From an uncultured Ruminococcus sp. (lineage in GTDB: Bacteria; Bacillota; Clostridia; Oscillospirales; CAG-272): DNA of 5,042 nt. Shown in pieces: positions 1 through 5,042 of this stretch. The translations under genes and the position numbers were made by a program. Position 1 is the first letter of the stretch, and every line of letters starts with the position of its first letter. Under the pieces are notes generated by a model. That model saw only the letters and a list, made by a program, of their open reading frames with translations. It ran no database searches and was not told the DNA's origin. Where the stretch lies: contig CACYZS010000105.1 in NCBI GenBank assembly GCA_902778985.1, positions 1 to 5,042 of the forward strand, written 5' to 3'.

Positions 1-558
1 TTCCGGCGGTTTCGCCGGTTCGGCGTCCGGTTCCTTCGGTATCGGGCTCGGGAACAGCGAACGGGGAAGACGCGGGAGCAGGAACGCGCCGAGCAGTCCG
101 ACGGCAAGCCCCGCGACCGTACCCGAGAGCAGAAGCCACGGGAGCAGAACGGTCACGCGCGCGGTGCCGAGCAGGGGGATCGCGACGGCGATCTGCGCCA
201 GGTTGTGAAAGACGCCGCCGAGGATGCTTGCCCCGGTCAGGTTGAACAGGCGGAATTTGAACGCGAGCGCCATGACGGCGAAACTGACGGTTCCCCCCGC
301 GAGCGAATAGAGGAAGGACACGGGAGAGCCGAACAGGAGCGCGGAGAGCGCGATCCGGAGTAGTGAGACGCAGGCGGCGGTCGGGATCCCGAGCGAGGGG
401 AGCAGGAGCAGGGGGATCAGGTTGGCAAGCCCGATCTTCATCCCCGGGATCGGCATCGGGATAAAGGTTTCGAGATACGAGAAGAGAAGCGACAGGGCGC
501 AGAGTACGGCGGAGAGCGCGACGCGCCGGGCGACCGTGGGACGGGAGGACGGCTTCAT
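1..558 (-). CDS. Gx-family membrane protein (heptaprenyl diphosphate synthase component I-like, EetB-like), 3' end beyond window
   Basis: A partial gene read leftwards from ATG at 558; 186 codons are visible with no stop before the window edge. The product is very hydrophobic, with about five membrane segments (roughly residues 12-33, 42-62, 64-76, 82-100, 110-131 and 136-161, some possibly merging). Family-like signatures are PIPGMKIGLANLI (36-48), LLRIALSALLFGSP (66-79), SLAGG (85-89) and GGVFHNLAQI (114-123). This matches the family named heptaprenyl diphosphate synthase component I or Gx transporter (PF07456). That name is historical; the protein is an integral membrane protein with none of the DDxxD motifs of a prenyl synthase. 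After residue 165 it ends in a Pro/Glu-rich hydrophilic tail that runs off the window. The start is supported by an AAGGAGG site 8 bases upstream (567-573) and by a 4-base ATGA overlap with the preceding NusG-II gene. In Listeria the corresponding protein is EetB, needed for extracellular electron transfer; its molecular role is not settled. Confidence 0.9.
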   Translation of the reverse strand, partial: MKPSSRPTVARRVALSAVLCALSLLFSYLETFIPMPIPGMKIGLANLIPLLLLPSLGIPTAACVSLLRIALSALLFGSPVSFLYSLAGGTVSFAVMALAFKFRLFNLTGASILGGVFHNLAQIAVAIPLLGTARVTVLLPWLLLSGTVAGLAVGLLGAFLLPRLPRSLFPSPIPKEPDAEPAKPPE

Positions 559-923
559 TGGTCACCCCTCCTTTCCAGAACGATCAGGAGACGGTGCGGC
601 GCACAGGAAATGAAGTCGACGTCGGCGGCGTCGGGGGTGAGCATACCGTGGTGCACGCATACCTGGTTCTTGCAGTCGGCGGATTCGACGAACACGGCGC
701 CGCCCCGGATCACGATCCGGTTGACGCCCTCCTCACACTCGAACGGGTACTCGCCGTCGGTATCGAGCGGCAGACGCGCGATCTCGTCCCCCCGGTACCG
801 GATCACGACGTCCCAGTCGCCGTCGCCGTCCCCGCGCATCAGAAACAGCACGAGGAACAGGGCGCCCGCGACGAGCAAAAGCGAGATCAGAAGGATGGCT
901 TCGCGTTTTGAAAACAGTTTCAT
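555..923 (-). CDS. Membrane-anchored NusG domain II protein (EetA-like)
   Basis: 122-residue protein. One N-terminal membrane helix (about residues 9-29) follows a short basic start MKLFSKRE, so the remainder should lie outside the membrane. A Gly/Asp-rich stretch (30-36) leads into a small beta-rich domain (37-117) that reads as NusG domain II (PF07009). Its diagnostic part is CKNQVC (84-89) followed by VHHGML and then ISCAPHRLLIVL (105-116), matching the family pattern C-x4-C ... C-x-P-[NH]-[KR]. Despite the name the family is not a transcription factor; it is usually coded beside Gx-family and ApbE genes, and EetA of the Listeria electron-transfer locus belongs here. The reading frame stays open upstream to 1112, but that part overlaps apbE. 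The ATG at 923 is preferred because it precedes the membrane helix, has a GGAAGGGGG site just upstream and overlaps the apbE stop as ATGA. The stop likewise overlaps the next start. Function is inferred from family and context. Confidence 0.88.
   Translation of the reverse strand: MKLFSKREAILLISLLLVAGALFLVLFLMRGDGDGDWDVVIRYRGDEIARLPLDTDGEYPFECEEGVNRIVIRGGAVFVESADCKNQVCVHHGMLTPDAADVDFISCAPHRLLIVLERRGDQ
567..573 (-). promoter_or_regulatory. Ribosome binding site of the Gx-family gene
   Basis: Read on the minus strand the bases are AAGGAGG, followed by 8 bases before the ATG at 558. It is the best Shine-Dalgarno match in the operon, lies inside the end of the NusG-II gene and fixes the start of the Gx gene. 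Confidence 0.85.
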
Positions 924-1981
924 CGTCCGCCCCCTTCCGCAAATGCGCCGAAGGCGTATTGCTCGCCACTCTCGGTGATCCAGAGGACGGAAACGGGGGA
1001 AGCGAGGGTCGAAAGGAGTAAAACCCCCGCCTCGTAGTCGAGGCAGAACAGGGCGGTCGAAAGAACGTCGGCGACCCCCGCGTCGCCTGTCAGCACCGAG
1101 ACCGACGCCCAACCGAAGGCGGCGGGGGCGTTTGTGTCGGGGTCAAGGATATGGTGGTAGCGCACGCCGTTCACCACGTAGTAGCGTTGGTACGAGCCGC
1201 TGGTCGCAAGGGACAGAGCCCCGTCCGCTTCGACCTCTCCGATCGTTCCCGCACCCGCGGGATCGCGCACCGAGAGGACCCACTTCTCGCCCGCGGCGGT
1301 ACCCGAAACGCGAAGGTTGCCGCCGACGTTGGCGGCAAAGTCGGTGTAGCCGAGCCCCTCGAGTTCCGAACAGATCCGCTCGGTGGCGTAGCCCTTGGCA
1401 AACGCCCCGACGTCGACAGACGAACCGGGTTCACTCAGGTACGCCGTGCCGGCGTCGCGGTCGATCACAAGCGTCGAGCGTTTCGCGATCTCCGCCGCCC
1501 GGGAGAGTTCCTCGTCGGTCGGGACGCGGGCGGTTTCGGGATCGTCGATCCCCGCGGTGCGGGCGGCGTGCCAGATCGAGAGCACCGGACCGAGCAGCAG
1601 ATCCACCCGTCCGTTTGTCGTCTCCTTTGCCAAGCGACCATAGTCGAGCAGGTCGAGCAGAAGCGCATCAAGTTCCACAGGGGCGACGCCCGCCGCGAGG
1701 TTCAGGGTGCGCAGGTTGTTGATCCCGTCGTATTCATAGTAGATATCGGCGAGTTTATCCCACGATTCAAGCCGCTCGCGGAAGAGCGAGAAGAAGGCGT
1801 CGGCGTCGCTTTTCTTCTTTGCGTAGATCACCAGTTGCGTCGCCGTGTCGAAGGGACCGTCGATCACGGTCGAATAGCGTTTCGGCGCGACCGAACAGGC
1901 GGGGAGAAAGAGGGAGAGCAACAAAACGAAAACGAGCGCAAGACATACGCCCGCCCGACGCGTACCCGATAACCGACGCAT
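920..1981 (-). CDS. apbE: FAD:protein FMN transferase, ApbE family lipoprotein (FmnB-like)
   Basis: A complete 353-residue protein of normal family length. ApbE transfers FMN from FAD to a Thr/Ser of target proteins outside the cytoplasm, with Mg2+. The N-terminus has basic residues (RR at 2-3 and 8-9), a hydrophobic stretch (11-26) and a lipobox LPAC with Cys29, so it is an exported lipoprotein anchored to the outer face of the membrane. Family signatures follow in order: TxxNGRVDLLLGPV (121-133), DVGAFAKGYA (190-199, usual form D-[LV]-G-[GA]-[IV]-A-K-G), NVGGNL (219-224), TSGSYQRYY (260-268), YHHILDPDT (275-283) and ADVLSTALF (304-312), where D305 and T309 correspond to the metal-binding Asp and Thr. 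The only mild oddity is Phe194 where the family usually has Ile or Val. It is the first gene of a three-gene operon, with its own promoter upstream; its TGA overlaps the next ATG. In Listeria the equivalent FmnB flavinylates PplA, but no such substrate is coded in this window. Confidence 0.95.
   Translation of the reverse strand: MRRLSGTRRAGVCLALVFVLLLSLFLPACSVAPKRYSTVIDGPFDTATQLVIYAKKKSDADAFFSLFRERLESWDKLADIYYEYDGINNLRTLNLAAGVAPVELDALLLDLLDYGRLAKETTNGRVDLLLGPVLSIWHAARTAGIDDPETARVPTDEELSRAAEIAKRSTLVIDRDAGTAYLSEPGSSVDVGAFAKGYATERICSELEGLGYTDFAANVGGNLRVSGTAAGEKWVLSVRDPAGAGTIGEVEADGALSLATSGSYQRYYVVNGVRYHHILDPDTNAPAAFGWASVSVLTGDAGVADVLSTALFCLDYEAGVLLLSTLASPVSVLWITESGEQYAFGAFAEGGGR
929..938 (-). 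promoter_or_regulatory. Ribosome binding site of the NusG-II gene
   Basis: Purine-rich GGAAGGGGGC on the minus strand, about 5 bases before the ATG at 923. It is an imperfect Shine-Dalgarno that, with the ATGA overlap, supports the internal start at 923 over longer in-frame starts that would lie within apbE. Translation probably depends partly on coupling to apbE. Confidence 0.55.
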
Positions 1982-1987
1982 AGGTTT

Positions 1988-1996
1988 CTCCCCCCT
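1988..1996 (-). promoter_or_regulatory. Ribosome binding site of apbE
   Basis: AGGGGGGAG on the minus strand, 6 bases before the ATG at 1981. It is a G-rich variant of the Shine-Dalgarno that supports this start, the only ATG preceding the signal peptide. Confidence 0.6.
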
Positions 1997-2007
1997 TTTT
2001 TTCTTCC

Positions 2008-2036
2008 ATTATACTCCCGGGAGAAAGAAAAAGCAA
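2008..2036 (-). promoter_or_regulatory. Promoter of the apbE operon
   Basis: On the minus strand a perfect -10 hexamer TATAAT (2013-2008) lies 17 bases from a weak -35 TTGCTT (2036-2031; only the TTG matches consensus). The predicted transcript would start near 2001 and leave a short leader of about 20 bases before the apbE ATG. The 17-base spacer contains the perfect 10-base palindrome CTCCCGGGAG (2014-2023), which could be an operator. Nothing in the sequence identifies a regulator. Confidence 0.6.
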
Positions 2037-2093
2037 GAGGACGGCGCGTCCCGTTTCGCTCGGTTTCTCGGCGGGGGGAGAGGGGGGCGTTTC

Positions 2094-2121
2094 AAAAAAA
2101 CAAGAAAAATAGGGAGAAAAA
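2094..2121 (+). promoter_or_regulatory. Phased A-tracts / UP-like element upstream of LRR-gene promoter
   Basis: Three runs of A (A7 at 2094-2100, A5 at 2105-2109, A5 at 2117-2121) have centres about 10 and 12 bases apart, close to one helical turn, and end 13 bases before the -35 box. Such phased tracts are known to bend DNA and, near a -35, to contact RNA polymerase alpha subunits. The role here is inferred from sequence and position only. Confidence 0.4.
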
Positions 2122-2134
2122 TCGCTCTAACCCC

Positions 2135-2163
2135 TTGACTTTCGCGCCCGCGCTTATTATAAT
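2135..2163 (+). promoter_or_regulatory. Promoter of the LRR-protein gene
   Basis: -35 TTGACT (2135-2140, five of six consensus bases), a 17-base spacer, and -10 TATAAT (2158-2163, perfect). This is a strong housekeeping-sigma promoter. Transcription should start near 2170, giving a leader of about 48 bases before the ATG at 2218. Confidence 0.8.
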
Positions 2164-2188
2164 GAAGACAAGTATATCTTATTTCAGA

Positions 2189-2203
2189 GGAAGTTTATCT
2201 TCC
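2189..2203 (+). promoter_or_regulatory. Small 5'-UTR hairpin next to the ribosome binding site
   Basis: GGAAG (2189-2193) and CTTCC (2199-2203) are perfect inverted repeats around the 5-base loop TTTAT, ending one base before the Shine-Dalgarno. It may protect the 5' end or tune initiation, but the stem is only 5 pairs and could be chance. Confidence 0.3.
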
Positions 2204-2204
2204 G

Positions 2205-2211
2205 AAGGAGG
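2205..2211 (+). promoter_or_regulatory. Ribosome binding site of the LRR-protein gene
   Basis: Perfect AAGGAGG followed by 6 bases and ATG at 2218. It fixes the start of the long open frame and, with the promoter, shows that the plus strand is coding here. Confidence 0.9.
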
Positions 2212-2217
2212 ACCGAT

Positions 2218-5042
2218 ATGGCAGAATGGCGTCCCGTGAGCGGAACCGAATTTGAACCCGCGCTCGCAAAGCGGTTGAACACCTTTTTCGACCGTCTGGC
2301 GGAGAGTTATCCCGACCGCGTCGTGATCCACTTTAACCGGGATCACAAGAAACTCGCGGAGAGAGGGACCGAACTCCGACGGCTTGCCGGGTACGGGGAG
2401 GACAACGAAAAGTTCTTCTCCGACTTCGGGTTCACCTATATCAACGCCCTGAAACAGAAAACCGACTCGCACGGAACCTACGAGGATCTGATCGCCCGAC
2501 TCAAGGCGGCGTTCCCCGACGGGATCGTGTGTCTGTATCAGGCGGCGGAGTTCCGCGACGATCTGTCCTACTTCGCCCGCAAGAAGATGCGCACCGCGAA
2601 GCAGATCCTGCGTAACGCGGGGGTCCTTCGCGACCGTCGCCCCGACGAGGTGATCCGTCCCGAGGACGATACCGAGGACTTCGACGTTCCGGCCGAAAAG
2701 AAAACCGTGAAAGCCGCCGCCCCCGCCGAAAAAGAGATCGCGGCGGAGGAACCGGCTGCCGTTGCCGTTGAAGCGCCGGTCACCGAGGAACCGACCGTCG
2801 AAGAGACCGTTGCCGAGGAACCGACCGTCGTAGAGACCGTTGCCGAAGAGCCCGCCGTAGAAGAGGCGGAGCAGCCCGCGGAAGCGCCGGTCGAAGCCGC
2901 GCCCGCAAAAGAAAAAGAGGAAGCGCCGGTCGAAGAACCGGCAGCCCAGACCGCGCAGAAGACCGACGAGAACGCCCCGATCGTCCGCGACGACGGGACC
3001 ATTCCCGCCCTCGACGAGGAGAGCGACGAAGCGACGCCGTACTCCGAGCGTTCGATCTACGGCGACGATACGCGCTACGCGCACGTCGGCGACTTCGAGT
3101 TCGAGTTGACGCCGGACGGCAAGGGTTACAGCCTGACCTACTACATGGGCGCGAGCCGTACGGTCACGATCCCCTCGGTCTGCAACGACCTGCCCGTGAC
3201 CGAGATCGGTCCGAGCGCCTTCCGCAGTATCAACAACGTCGCCGTTCTGCAGATCGAGCGGCTGATCCTTCCGAAACAACTGCGGGCGATCCGCTGCGTC
3301 TTCCGCGATTCGCCGCGCATCCGCAAGGTCGTGTTCCCCGACACGCTCGAATACGTCGAACCCGACGCCTTCATCTATACCGACTGGGGTATGGACGACG
3401 GCAAGGAGATGACGGTCGAGGGCGCGGGACTTCTGCTCCGCGTTCACCCGCATCCCGACGACAACGGCGTTCTGCGGATCCCCGACGGGGTGCGCAACGT
3501 CTGCTGCAGTTTCCCGGCGGACGAAATGGAGCGCGTGCGGACGGTGATCCTGCCCGACTCGGTCGAGTTGATCGGTATGAACGCCTTCCGCGGATGCGAC
3601 CGGATCGAAATGATCAAGATGGGCAACCGCGTGACCTCGATCGGCGCGGGCGCCTTCTACGGCGACCTGGCGCTCTCGACCATCTCGCTGCCCTCGTCGC
3701 TGAAATACATCGGCGATTTCGCCTTCTACAACTGCCGCTCGCTCCCCGATCTTCTGATCCCGGATTCGGTCGAGGGGGTCGGACAGAACCTGTTCGTCAC
3801 GATGCGGCGCGACTTCATGATCTCGATCCCCGAACACCTCGCCTCCGCGTTCGTCGACTGCAAGTACGCGACCCACGTGAGAAAGCCCGGGGAAGAGGGC
3901 GACCTGTTCGCGTCCTGCCGTCTGCGTTTCGATTACCTCGCGGACGAGGACGCCTACCGCCTCGGCGCCTGCATCCTCGACGAGCCGACCGTGAAGATCC
4001 CCGCCGAATATCGCGGCAAACCTGTGATCGCGGTCGGGACCAACGCGTTCCGCGGGCTCTCGAAATTGCAGACCGTGGCCCTGCCCGATACCGTGACGCG
4101 GATCCATTCCTGCGCCTTCCACGACTGTCCCGCTCTCTCGGCGATTGAGATGCCGGGAGTCGAGCGGATCGATTCGTTCGCCTTTGACCACCTGCCCGCG
4201 CTCGAGACGCTGACCGTTCCGGTCACCTGCGTCTCGGTCGGCTACGGCGGGATCGTGCGCGGCTGCGACGAACTGCGCCGCATCTTCCTGCACGAGGGAC
4301 GCTCGTCGCTCAAGAAAACCCTCGAAAGCCGCCTGCTCGGCAGCGAGATCGAACTGGTGACCATTCCGCGTGAAGCGGGCACCAACGAAGTCTACCGGAT
4401 GCTCCGCGACGGTTCGGGCTACGAAGTGCTGCTCGGGTTCCCGGTCGGCGATTCGATCTCGGTCCCCGCGAGTTACCGCGGACTTCCCGTCAAGCGCGTC
4501 GGTCCCTACGCCTACGCCGACGGGTACGGCGTCGCCGACATCGTTCTTCCCGAAATGCTCGAGGAGATCGGCGATTCGGCGTTCCGCTACGTGAACGGTC
4601 CGATCTCGGTGACCATTCCCGACTCGGTCAAGAAGATCGAGGCGTACGCCTTTGCCGCCGGCACGATTGCCGAAGTCAAGATCGGTTCGGGGGTGACCTC
4701 GATCGGCGAACACGCCTTCGACCGCTGCCGTCTGGTCTCCCTGATCCTGCCCGCGGGCGTCACCGACGTCGCCGCGAACGCCTTCGACGATAACCGAAAC
4801 CTGTCGGTCATTCTCGCCCCGACCGCCCTGGTTCCCACCATCCGTCCGAGCCGGTTCGAGAAGACCGCGAACGGATTTGAAGCCGTCCCGATGGCGGTGC
4901 GCGTCTTCTCGGTGACCGATATCTCCGAAGACAAGAAAGAAGAGGAACTCAAAAACGCCCACTTCGATATGGTGGAGAACTCCGACGGACGCAGTTACAC
5001 GGTGCGCGCCTTCATTCGCGGCGCCCTGACCGACGTCGAGGT
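2218..5042 (+). CDS. Large leucine-rich-repeat (BspA/LRR_5-type) protein with novel N-terminal domain, 3' end beyond window
   Basis: Partial gene: 941 complete codons from ATG 2218, still open at the edge. There is no signal peptide or membrane helix, so the visible part looks cytoplasmic. Residues 1-155 form an unrecognised, mostly helical, charged domain (for example DHKKLAERGTELRRLAGY, 42-59, and FARKKMRTAKQILRNAGVL, 119-137). Residues 157-255 are a low-complexity acidic Pro/Glu/Ala/Val linker. From 291 on are leucine-rich repeats of the LRR_5 family (PF13306), clearest at 442-533 as four copies with an exact 23-residue period and the pattern I-x-[LI]-P-x-[ST]-[VL]-x-x-I-G-x-x-A-F. Repeats are grouped in modules, each opened by a header such as F-x-x-x-x-D-G-x-x-Y ... 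V-x-I-P-x-x-Y-x-G-x-P-V (from about 291, 571 and 726; a fourth begins at about 916). LRR_5 proteins generally bind other proteins; most BspA relatives are secreted. The start is fixed by AAGGAGG and a strong promoter. The partner and role are unknown. Confidence 0.93.
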   Translation, partial: MAEWRPVSGTEFEPALAKRLNTFFDRLAESYPDRVVIHFNRDHKKLAERGTELRRLAGYGEDNEKFFSDFGFTYINALKQKTDSHGTYEDLIARLKAAFPDGIVCLYQAAEFRDDLSYFARKKMRTAKQILRNAGVLRDRRPDEVIRPEDDTEDFDVPAEKKTVKAAAPAEKEIAAEEPAAVAVEAPVTEEPTVEETVAEEPTVVETVAEEPAVEEAEQPAEAPVEAAPAKEKEEAPVEEPAAQTAQKTDENAPIVRDDGTIPALDEESDEATPYSERSIYGDDTRYAHVGDFEFELTPDGKGYSLTYYMGASRTVTIPSVCNDLPVTEIGPSAFRSINNVAVLQIERLILPKQLRAIRCVFRDSPRIRKVVFPDTLEYVEPDAFIYTDWGMDDGKEMTVEGAGLLLRVHPHPDDNGVLRIPDGVRNVCCSFPADEMERVRTVILPDSVELIGMNAFRGCDRIEMIKMGNRVTSIGAGAFYGDLALSTISLPSSLKYIGDFAFYNCRSLPDLLIPDSVEGVGQNLFVTMRRDFMISIPEHLASAFVDCKYATHVRKPGEEGDLFASCRLRFDYLADEDAYRLGACILDEPTVKIPAEYRGKPVIAVGTNAFRGLSKLQTVALPDTVTRIHSCAFHDCPALSAIEMPGVERIDSFAFDHLPALETLTVPVTCVSVGYGGIVRGCDELRRIFLHEGRSSLKKTLESRLLGSEIELVTIPREAGTNEVYRMLRDGSGYEVLLGFPVGDSISVPASYRGLPVKRVGPYAYADGYGVADIVLPEMLEEIGDSAFRYVNGPISVTIPDSVKKIEAYAFAAGTIAEVKIGSGVTSIGEHAFDRCRLVSLILPAGVTDVAANAFDDNRNLSVILAPTALVPTIRPSRFEKTANGFEAVPMAVRVFSVTDISEDKKEEELKNAHFDMVENSDGRSYTVRAFIRGALTDVE
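2785..2865 (+). repeat. 30-base in-frame tandem repeat in the linker of the LRR protein
   Basis: Two adjacent 30-base units (2785-2814 and 2815-2844) differ at a single base (A at 2801, T at 2831) and encode EEPTVEETVA and EEPTVVETVA. A diverged partial third unit (2845-2865, EEPAVEE) follows. The 12-base word GAAGCGCCGGTC (EAPV) occurs three times around them, at 2770, 2881 and 2920. The near identity points to recent slippage or unequal exchange, which would change linker length without breaking the frame. Confidence 0.85.

Larger units (their letters stand above)
1982..2217. other. Divergent intergenic region between apbE operon and LRR gene
   Basis: 236 bases without a credible gene. It holds the apbE promoter on the left (2008-2036) and the LRR-gene promoter on the right (2135-2163). 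Between them are a GC-rich part with two G6 runs (2073-2078 and 2082-2087) and an A-rich part with three A-tracts (2094-2121). I see no riboswitch fold, tRNA, terminator or insertion-sequence end. Confidence 0.8.

Noticed and set aside
422..613. 63-residue plus-strand open frame
   Set aside because: It is antisense to the start of the Gx-family gene, with no ribosome binding site and no recognisable protein features.
558..978. Plus-strand open frames of 117 and 122 residues
   Set aside because: They are antisense to the NusG-II gene and show no domain or initiation signal.
924..1112. N-terminal extension of the NusG-II protein
   Set aside because: The frame is open upstream, but that part overlaps apbE by about 190 bases, is Arg-rich and would bury the membrane helix. 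The ATG at 923 has the ATGA overlap and a ribosome binding site.
1151..1972. 273-residue plus-strand open frame (and 1132-1722)
   Set aside because: Both are antisense to apbE, whose reading frame carries a full set of ApbE motifs. The plus frames are Arg/Gly-rich composition shadows.
2073..2087. Possible G-quadruplex from two G6 runs
   Set aside because: Only two runs are present, separated by AGA. A stable four-tract quadruplex is not supported.
2568..3002. 144-residue minus-strand Ser/Ala/Thr-rich open frame
   Set aside because: It is the reverse complement of the repetitive Glu/Pro linker; its low complexity is inherited from that repeat.
2179..4962. 927-residue minus-strand open frame
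   Set aside because: It is antisense to the LRR gene, low in complexity (rich in D, R, G, H), has no ribosome binding site, and covers the plus-strand promoter leader. The plus frame has a strong promoter, AAGGAGG and recognisable LRRs.
1..5042. CRISPR array, tRNA, rRNA, insertion sequence or phage integration site
   Set aside because: I looked for direct repeats with spacers, cloverleaf folds, transposase motifs and terminal inverted repeats and saw none.

Overview
The window looks like a GC-rich member of the Clostridia (Bacillota), probably an anaerobe. Supporting signs are strong AAGGAGG-type ribosome binding sites, near-consensus housekeeping promoters (TTGACT-17-TATAAT), a Gram-positive style lipoprotein signal, and the gene trio ApbE / NusG-domain-II protein / Gx-family membrane protein, which is typical of Firmicutes. 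Strong codon bias (TTA, CTA and TCA are essentially absent from the long plus-strand gene) creates long antisense shadow ORFs that are not genes. The genus cannot be fixed from the sequence.

Layout. Positions 1-1981 carry a compact minus-strand operon read right to left: a lipoprotein FAD:protein FMN transferase (apbE, 1981-920), a one-helix membrane-anchored NusG-domain-II protein (923-555) and a polytopic Gx-family membrane protein (558 to the left edge, 3' end not in the window). Both junctions are 4-base ATGA overlaps, so the three genes are translationally coupled. Positions 1982-2217 are a divergent intergenic region with one recognisable promoter per direction, phased A-tracts and a small 5'-UTR hairpin. 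Positions 2218 to the right edge are one very long plus-strand reading frame (941 complete codons, still open). It encodes a leucine-rich-repeat protein of the BspA/LRR_5 type with no signal peptide, an unrecognised N-terminal domain, an acidic Pro/Glu/Ala/Val linker and at least three LRR modules, with a fourth starting at the edge.

How the genes work together. The minus-strand trio has the same family composition as the FmnB-EetA-EetB part of the flavin-based extracellular electron transfer locus described in Listeria. ApbE attaches FMN covalently to extracytoplasmic proteins, and the NusG-II and Gx proteins are its usual membrane partners in such loci. No flavinylation target is visible here, so the assignment to electron transfer is an inference from gene content. 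The LRR gene is divergently transcribed and has no evident functional link to the operon. Its architecture (a possibly duplicated N-terminal domain, repeat-built linker and modular LRRs in an apparently cytoplasmic protein) is the least explained part of the window.
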